From: an uncultured bacterium
Lineage (GTDB): Bacteria; Edwardsbacteria; AC1; EtOH8
Direction: 5' to 3'
NCBI GenBank assembly: GCA_937958665.1
Contig: CALGNM010000161.1
Coordinates: 1-11,043, forward strand
DNA length: 11,043 bases
Made by a program: the position numbers and the translations under genes
In this document: piece after piece, positions 7,105 through 11,043 of the stretch
Layout: every line of letters starts with the position of its first letter
Position numbering within the stretch: position 1 is the first letter of the stretch
The notes under the pieces: generated by a model
Database searches by the model: none
What the model was told of the DNA's origin: nothing
Seen by the model: only the letters and a program-made list of their open reading frames with translations

Positions 7105-8460
7105 GGGCCTATAAAGATTTTCCGACTCCTTCACCAGCTGCCGGGCCCGCCGGGATTCCTTGGCTTCGGTAATCACCCGTACAATTGGTTCGGTGCCCGA
7201 AGCTCTGATATGAAGCCAAGCGTCAGGCCAAGCGAACTTGAGGCCGTCCCGGGAGTCGACCAGAAATTCGGCGAACCGCTTTCCCGCCTTCTTCAAGAAC
7301 TGACCGGGATCCCTGACCGACAAGGTGGCCTTGACCATATGGTATCTGGGCAGGCCCTCCACTATCTGCGACAGGGAACAACGCCCCTCGGCCATCATCT
7401 GCAGTATCAGGGCCAGGCCGGCGGAAGCATCCCGGGCATAGTTCAGTTCCGGAATGATGATCCCTCCGTTGCCCTCACCCCCGATCAACGCTCCATACCT
7501 TTTCATGGCGGCCACCACATTAGCCTCGCCCACCGGAGTGCGAATGACCTTGGTGCCGGCCTGCCCGGCGATATCGTCGATCATCCGGCTGGTGGACAGA
7601 TTGGTGACTGCCTTGGTCCGGGAACGGGCGAACATAAACCCGGCCGCCAAGGCCAGCGAATATTCCTCGCCTATCGCCTTTCCCTGGTCGGACACCAGCG
7701 ACAGCCGGTCTACATCGGCATCGGTGGCAAATCCGACATCGGCCCGGTGTCGGATCACCGCCCTCTCCAGCTCCTTCAGATTCTTTGCCAATGGCTCGAT
7801 GGGGCGGGAGAACTTTCCGCTTGCTTCCTGATGCAGATGCACCGTCTGGCAACCCAGTTTTTTCAGCAGCAAGTCGAAGATCGGACCGCCGGCCCCATGG
7901 CAGGTGTCGGTCACCACCCTGAATTTTCTCTGCCTGATGGCCGGGATATCGAGAAAAGAAAGCTTTAGTATCCGTTCGACGTGATCGGCAACGGCTTCGC
8001 CGTATTCCCGGCCACCGCCCAGACGATCAAACCCTTTGCAGTGCGATGCGTCCGAGCTGTAAATTGATAAAAGTTTCCGGCCTTGGGCCCGGTCCAGAAA
8101 CAACCCCTGCCCGGAGACGAATTTTAAGGCATTCCACTGAGGCGGGTTATGACTGGCGGTAACGGCTATGCCACCTTTGGCCTTCAGCAACTTGACCATC
8201 AACTGGACGGTGGGAGTGGGAACGATGCCAATCTTGATGACATTACACCCTACCGAGCGAAGCCCAACCTCGGCCGCCAGCTCGATAACCGGCCCGGACA
8301 GACGGGAATCCCGTCCCAGCACCACATACCCGACCCCAGCCAAGCGGCCAAAGGCCGCCGCGAATTTCATGGCCACCTCGGGGGTCAGGCTGGATCCGAC
8401 AACCCCCCTGACTCCGGCCACGCTGATCATCAGTTTATCGTTAGTGGACAAAGATGCCAT
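7099..8460 (-). CDS. glmM: Phosphoglucosamine mutase-like alpha-D-phosphohexomutase
   Basis: This 453-residue protein belongs to the alpha-D-phosphohexomutase family, which moves a phosphate between C6 and C1 of a sugar through a phosphoserine. The active-site loop is TASHNP with S103; the metal loop is DADVDR (D247, D249, D251); the sugar-contact loop is GGEGNGG (327-333); and the phosphate-binding loop is RASGTEP (419-425). All four domains are complete. Typical bacterial GlmM has GEQSGH in the third loop and DGDGDR in the second, so this is an atypical member, nearer to archaeal-type mutases in those loops. The glucosamine-6-phosphate assignment rests mainly on glmS lying two genes downstream; phosphomannomutase or phosphoglucomutase activity is not excluded. 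The start at 8460 follows only a weak CGGGA site. The gene begins 99 bases beyond the tRNA-Thr and heads the minus-strand gene row. Confidence 0.85.
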   Translation of the reverse strand: MASLSTNDKLMISVAGVRGVVGSSLTPEVAMKFAAAFGRLAGVGYVVLGRDSRLSGPVIELAAEVGLRSVGCNVIKIGIVPTPTVQLMVKLLKAKGGIAVTASHNPPQWNALKFVSGQGLFLDRAQGRKLLSIYSSDASHCKGFDRLGGGREYGEAVADHVERILKLSFLDIPAIRQRKFRVVTDTCHGAGGPIFDLLLKKLGCQTVHLHQEASGKFSRPIEPLAKNLKELERAVIRHRADVGFATDADVDRLSLVSDQGKAIGEEYSLALAAGFMFARSRTKAVTNLSTSRMIDDIAGQAGTKVIRTPVGEANVVAAMKRYGALIGGEGNGGIIIPELNYARDASAGLALILQMMAEGRCSLSQIVEGLPRYHMVKATLSVRDPGQFLKKAGKRFAEFLVDSRDGLKFAWPDAWLHIRASGTEPIVRVITEAKESRRARQLVKESENLYRPA

Positions 8461-8559
8461 TCCCGAAGTTAATAGATTACCGGCTGTAATGGATACCCAG
8501 CACTTAGCAGATGGTGAGTCTATATTGTATAAAAATAATTCACCCCGACTCTACGGGCA

Positions 8560-8635
8560 TGGAGCCGCTGACCGGAATCGAACCGGTGACCTACGCATTA
8601 CGAGTGCGTCGCTCTACCAACTGAGCTACAGCGGC
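8560..8635 (-). tRNA. tRNA-Thr (anticodon CGT)
   Basis: A complete 76-base cloverleaf. Acceptor GCCGCTG pairs with CAGCGGC; D stem GCTC/GAGC; anticodon stem ACGCA/TGCGT with loop CTCGTAA, giving anticodon CGT (Thr, codon ACG); T stem ACCGG/CCGGT with loop TTCGATT. The CCA end is encoded in the DNA (8560-8562). All stems are perfect by eye. The 5' part of the gene is also the end of the integrase reading frame, marking this tRNA as the target of the mobile element on its 5' side. Its original upstream promoter has presumably been displaced by the element. Confidence 0.97.
8591..8635 (-). other. Probable attachment-site region inside tRNA-Thr
   Basis: These 45 bases are both the 5' part of tRNA-Thr (acceptor strand through anticodon stem) and the last 14 codons plus TAG stop of the integrase gene. 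The AT-rich element sequence stops at about 8635 and GC-rich chromosome follows the tRNA. I infer that the recombination crossover lies within or at the edge of this block. The second copy expected at the other end of the element is not in the window, so the exact core cannot be set. Confidence 0.55.
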
Positions 8636-9718
8636 ATCTCTATATGGTTTAATAATATACCGAGGTTGCTGATTTGGCGGAAATACCCTTGGTGTCAGTT
8701 TGGTGTCATATTCCGAAACATCCCCATCACGAACCAACTTTTCCAAAACAGCTACCGCCCGTTGTTTGCTTTCCGGGGCCGAATGAGCATAACGCATAGT
8801 GGTAGTTATTGACTGATGTCCTAACAAATCCTTCACAGTTACCAAATCCACTCCCGCCTTGACCAAATTGGAACTGAAGGTATGCCTTAACGAATGAAAT
8901 TTCAAATGCGGGATGCCTGCTCTCTTAATGGCCTTATTAAAAGCTGTCTTTATGCTGGCAACGGGAAGATTTGATCTGTCAAAAACAAAGACATACTCGG
9001 AATTCGATTTTGCCTTTATCCCCGATAGCAATTCCATCATTACAGAATTAATAGGAATCTTTCTCGTTCGATTATTCTTGGTATTAATTAGCGTAATGCC
9101 CTTTTGTTCAAGGTCGATATTCGACCACTTCAAGGTCAAAATCTCATTCAATCTCATCCCGGTATGCAAAGCAGTCAATACTATTGAATATACATGGCCA
9201 TTGCAGGCCCTCAACAGTTTGCCAACCTCTTCATCGTTTAATATTCTGTCCTGAACATTATCCACCCGCAAAAACCGAATATTCTTATACGGACTGACCA
9301 CCAGAATCTCCCATTTGACAGCGGTATTTAGCAAATGTCGTAAAGTTGACAAATCGCGATTAGTGGTAGCCGGTTTGACCTCCTTGCTTCGTTGAGCCTT
9401 ATATTCCTCAATTACTCTGGCCGTAATGGCATTCAAATAATATTTGCCCAAATGCGGAAGCATGCTGTTCAATGCCACCTGGTCCCTCAACCAGGACTTT
9501 TTCTCCACTTTGGCATATTCCATGTAAGTTTTAGCAAATTCGCTAAAGTGTATCTTGCCGGCTTTCTTCATCTGATAGCGGCCCTGAAGAATCTCTGTCT
9601 TTCTGACAGCCAGAGCATTTTCAGCCATCCTTTTACTGGTCCCGACACACTCCCTAACCCTTTTGCCCTGATAGGTGTAATCGATAAACCATTTGCCGCG
9701 TTTTTGGAATAGACCCAT
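8591..9718 (-). CDS. int: Tyrosine-type site-specific integrase
   Basis: A 375-residue tyrosine recombinase that integrates and excises its element. Residues 1-50 form a small N-terminal domain with FQKRGKWFIDYTYQGKR, like arm-type DNA-binding domains. Residues 57-150 form the helical core-binding domain (YMEYAK, TTNRDLSTLRHLLNTAVKW). Residues 155-330 form the catalytic domain, with R189 (HTGMRLNE), K214, H275 and R278 (HSLRHTF), H301 (LLGHQS) and nucleophile Y310 (MRYAH), so it looks active. The start is secure: AAGGAGGT at 9724-9731 is an almost ideal ribosome site. After the catalytic domain comes a loose tail, and residues 362-375 (AAVAQLVERRTRNA) are encoded by the tRNA-Thr gene. Base composition is visibly AT-richer than in the genes left of the tRNA. 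A strong promoter candidate lies at 9804-9833. Confidence 0.96.
   Translation of the reverse strand: MGLFQKRGKWFIDYTYQGKRVRECVGTSKRMAENALAVRKTEILQGRYQMKKAGKIHFSEFAKTYMEYAKVEKKSWLRDQVALNSMLPHLGKYYLNAITARVIEEYKAQRSKEVKPATTNRDLSTLRHLLNTAVKWEILVVSPYKNIRFLRVDNVQDRILNDEEVGKLLRACNGHVYSIVLTALHTGMRLNEILTLKWSNIDLEQKGITLINTKNNRTRKIPINSVMMELLSGIKAKSNSEYVFVFDRSNLPVASIKTAFNKAIKRAGIPHLKFHSLRHTFSSNLVKAGVDLVTVKDLLGHQSITTTMRYAHSAPESKQRAVAVLEKLVRDGDVSEYDTKLTPRVFPPNQQPRYIIKPYRDAAVAQLVERRTRNA
8654..8683 (-). promoter_or_regulatory. Candidate promoter for tRNA-Thr inside the end of int
   Basis: Reading the minus strand, TATATT (8654-8659, five of six to TATAAT) is preceded by an 18-base spacer and a weak TTTCCG at 8678-8683. 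Initiation would fall about 10 bases before the tRNA 5' end. A promoter here would explain how a tRNA cut off from its native upstream region by the insertion is still expressed. The -35 match is poor, and read-through from the int promoter is an alternative. Confidence 0.3.
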
Positions 9719-9723
9719 AACGA

Positions 9724-9731
9724 ACCTCCTT
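9724..9731 (-). promoter_or_regulatory. Ribosome binding site of int
   Basis: AAGGAGGT on the minus strand, 5 bases before the ATG at 9718. It is the strongest Shine-Dalgarno match in the window and settles the integrase start. Confidence 0.85.
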
Positions 9732-9803
9732 CATTTATAAGATGATAACAGGAGGCTTTTGAACTCCCAATAAGGGCTTAGACAGATTACATATAGACGA
9801 GAT

Positions 9804-9833
9804 ATGTTAACATGCAACAAGCTCAATTGTCAA
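9804..9833 (-). promoter_or_regulatory. Sigma-70-type promoter of the integrase gene
   Basis: On the minus strand a perfect TTGACA (-35, 9828-9833) is followed after 18 bases by TAACAT (-10, 9804-9809, four of six consensus bases). It lies in the 207-base AT-rich gap between the excisionase-like gene and int, giving a leader of about 80 bases. The -10 overlaps the palindrome ATGTTAACAT, so binding of a repressor there could block it. It implies int can be transcribed independently of the upstream xis-like gene. Confidence 0.6.
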
Positions 9834-9903
9834 TAATTATATCTCATAATTAACCCTAATCCCGCCATTATGACCAGTCAAATTCAAAAACCTCTGTTAA
9901 CAT
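9804..9903. promoter_or_regulatory. Pair of TGTTAACAT sites flanking the int promoter
   Basis: TGTTAACAT occurs at 9805-9813, within the perfect palindrome ATGTTAACAT (9804-9813), and again at 9895-9903, 90 bases away. The first covers the predicted int -10 hexamer and the second lies just beyond the stop of the excisionase-like gene. Paired short palindromes in this position could be operators or binding sites for the excisionase. They are AT-rich and short, so chance is possible. The rest of the gap (9732-9925) shows no gene. Confidence 0.35.
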
Positions 9904-9925
9904 CTATTATTTTAGTTTGTCAGTT

Positions 9926-10132
9926 TTACCTGACGTTAATTGGTTCCACCTTTTGCCCATCCAGCCAGGCTCGAATATCCTTAGGATCGAACATCAGTCT
10001 GCCATTAACTTTGATGAACGGAATCTTTTTTTGGTGTACCCAGCAATAGATGGAACCTACGGGTATTCCTATTACTTCTGACACCTGTTTGATATTCCAT
10101 AACAATAAACTGTGATTTACTAATCCTTGCAT
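9926..10132 (-). CDS. Excisionase-family helix-turn-helix DNA-binding protein
   Basis: A 68-residue protein with the winged-helix pattern of the MerR-like excisionase family: LLWNIKQVSEVIGIPVGSIY (10-29) is the helix-turn-helix, WVHQKKIPFIKVNGRLMF (31-48) the wing, and DPKDIRAWLD (49-58) the closing helix. Family members bind DNA and either direct integrase towards excision or act as small regulators. The start at 10132 has AAAGGA (10141-10146) 8 bases upstream. Position between the radical SAM gene and int, on the same strand, favours a role as recombination directionality factor or regulator of int; the sequence cannot separate the two. It is AT-rich like its neighbours. The length suits a single-domain family member. 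Confidence 0.85.
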   Translation of the reverse strand: MQGLVNHSLLLWNIKQVSEVIGIPVGSIYCWVHQKKIPFIKVNGRLMFDPKDIRAWLDGQKVEPINVR

Positions 10133-10146
10133 TACACAAATCCTTT

Positions 10147-10166
10147 GGGGTGGGCCGAGTCACCCC
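10147..10166. repeat. GC-rich hairpin in the leader of the xis-like gene
   Basis: GGGGTG (10147-10152) and CACCCC (10161-10166) form a 6-base GC-rich stem with an 8-base loop. On the minus strand it abuts the AAAGGA ribosome site of the excisionase-like gene. An alternative pairing, TGGGC with GCCCA, overlaps it. There is no T-run after it on either strand, so it is not a clear terminator. It may tune translation of the small protein. A TATAAT-like sequence lies just upstream (10176-10181, minus strand) but lacks a good -35. Confidence 0.35.
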
Positions 10167-10188
10167 AGCCCATCCATTATAATAGTTT

Positions 10189-10971
10189 TTATTTTGGCCC
10201 TTCCAAGCCGATTATTTTCTGTATGGTTTCTTTCCAACGTATCTGTGAATCACCTTTTAACCTCTGGTATATGATCTCCAAGTTGGCTTTGGAGTGCCAG
10301 GCATCAAGTTGTTTTACCCTGGCTTTGGTTTCTGCGTCTTTATAGCCGTTGCAGGATACCCTCTGCATCATCATTTTGCCCTTGCCTATCCAGATGACAT
10401 CTGTTACATATGGCTTGACCATCTGTAGAATACCATCCGGGACCTCGTCCAACAACGGCTCGGAAATGACGCTGGTTTTATATCCCAGATCATGCGCCAG
10501 TTTAAGGCACTCTACCCTTTCCGGTATACTTGGGGCCTTGCGTTCCCAGAATTCCCGCACCTTATCATCCACAGTTCCAATAGTGAATAGGAATGTCAGC
10601 TTGTCCTTATGATCAGGGAATGCCTGGCAGATGGCCCGGATACATATCAGGTTGGGCTTCGAAATTACAGTCACATGCGGATATACTGCCAGAAGTTTGC
10701 CGATAAAGAAAAGATGCGACTCCAAGTGCTCCGGGGTTATGTCGTGGGTATTGGGATAAATCGCAGTATCCCCCTTGCGATCTATCAAAATGTCCAACTT
10801 TTCGGGATCTATCACTGTTACCCCAATGTCAGCTGGCTTCAAACCTCTGGCCCAAATGCAGATGGATGTATTGAAGCAATATCTGCATTCATAATCGCAA
10901 CCATGGGCAGTTATATTGAGTTTATCCTCGGCCAATTCGTTGAAGCCGGACAAGCGTTTTGGTTTTTTCAT
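10189..10971 (-). CDS. Radical SAM protein, spore photolyase-like
   Basis: A 260-residue protein with C-x3-C-x2-C at residues 25, 29 and 32 (HGCDYECRYCFN), the [4Fe-4S] cluster motif of radical SAM enzymes. These cleave S-adenosylmethionine to start radical reactions. Further blocks are YPNTHDITPEHL (72-83), VTVISKP (100-106), FLFTIGTVDD (127-136), APSIPERVECLKLA (146-159), TSVISEPLLDE (166-176) and VIWIGKGKM (192-200). The layout resembles the SplB/COG1533 group of DNA repair photolyase-like proteins, but the substrate is unknown. No extra C-terminal cluster domain is seen. The frame continues upstream into the adapter; the true start is the ATG at 10971, with AGGAGAAG at 10976-10983. It lies 56 bases upstream of the excisionase-like gene on the same strand and is probably cargo or an early gene of the element. 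Its promoter is beyond the contig end. Confidence 0.88.
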   Translation of the reverse strand: MKKPKRLSGFNELAEDKLNITAHGCDYECRYCFNTSICIWARGLKPADIGVTVIDPEKLDILIDRKGDTAIYPNTHDITPEHLESHLFFIGKLLAVYPHVTVISKPNLICIRAICQAFPDHKDKLTFLFTIGTVDDKVREFWERKAPSIPERVECLKLAHDLGYKTSVISEPLLDEVPDGILQMVKPYVTDVIWIGKGKMMMQRVSCNGYKDAETKARVKQLDAWHSKANLEIIYQRLKGDSQIRWKETIQKIIGLEGPK

Positions 10972-10998
10972 TGTTCTTCTCCTATATTGTTTATTTTG

Positions 10999-11043
10999 AG
11001 ATCGGAAGAGCACACGTCTGAACTCCAGTCACCGAATACGATC
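10999..11043. other. Illumina index adapter, right end (artefact)
   Basis: Bases 10999-11032 match the TruSeq index adapter (beginning AGATCGGAAGAGC), followed by index CGAATACG at 11033-11040 and ATC. This is the exact inverse of bases 1-44. The reading frame of the radical SAM gene extends into it, creating a false upstream start at 11013. It is not genomic. Confidence 0.97.

Noticed and set aside
8461-8559. Promoter for the glmM-like gene between it and the tRNA
   Set aside because: There is a TACAAT-like sequence at 8524-8529 on the minus strand, but the expected -35 position does not resemble TTGACA; nothing firm can be called in this 99-base gap.
8591-8635. Treating the integrase tail as a mere mis-annotation of tRNA as protein
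   Set aside because: AVAQLVE-type peptides are often false translations of tRNA genes, but here the frame is continuous with a well-supported integrase and has no earlier stop, so the overlap is real in the sequence.
10176-10181. TATAAT as a firm promoter for the excisionase-like gene
   Set aside because: The hexamer is perfect but sits in a symmetric AT run at the end of the radical SAM gene, and no acceptable -35 lies at the right distance.
45-10998. CRISPR array or tandem repeats
   Set aside because: No regularly spaced repeat was seen anywhere in the window.
1-11043. Terminal inverted repeats suggesting a complete transposon or linear element
   Set aside because: The repeats are Illumina adapter plus sample index, not DNA of the organism.

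Overview
The window looks like a metagenome or draft-genome contig from a bacterium of uncertain phylum. It is not purely biological sequence: both ends carry the same Illumina index adapter in inverted orientation (1-44 and 10999-11043), so true genomic sequence runs from about 45 to 10998. Every supported gene lies on the minus strand. The left three quarters (45-8460) are GC-rich and look like chromosome. The right quarter (about 8640-10998) is clearly more AT-rich and looks like the end of an integrated mobile element. The protein families present do not fix the lineage. A GC-rich bacterium that makes UDP-GlcNAc and carries lipoproteins is all I would assert.

Chromosomal block, in transcription order (right to left): a GlmM-like phosphohexomutase (7099-8460), a small lipoprotein (6599-7036), GlmS (4742-6574), a 959-residue tandem class III cyclase-homology/AAA-ATPase protein (1828-4707), the ribosome-associated GTPase HflX (657-1742) and the first 201 codons of an MFS transporter (45-647), cut by the left adapter. 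Spacings are 62, 24, 34, 85 and 9 bases, which allows one transcript. GlmS makes glucosamine-6-phosphate and GlmM isomerises it to glucosamine-1-phosphate, so the operon starts with the entry steps to UDP-GlcNAc for peptidoglycan and lipopolysaccharide. The cyclase-like protein has the domain order of mammalian soluble adenylyl cyclase (two cyclase domains, P-loop ATPase, helical repeats) but several active-site positions are changed.

Mobile block: a complete tRNA-Thr(CGT) gene (8560-8635) sits at the junction. Directly upstream of it, on the same strand, is a tyrosine recombinase gene (8591-9718) whose last 14 codons and stop codon are the 5' part of the tRNA gene itself. Beyond the integrase come an excisionase-like helix-turn-helix protein (9926-10132) and a radical SAM protein of the spore-photolyase-like type (10189-10971). 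The far end of the element lies outside the window. The most notable items are the integrase/tRNA overlap on the 5' side of the tRNA, the soluble-adenylyl-cyclase-like protein inside an amino-sugar operon, and the radical SAM enzyme as element cargo.
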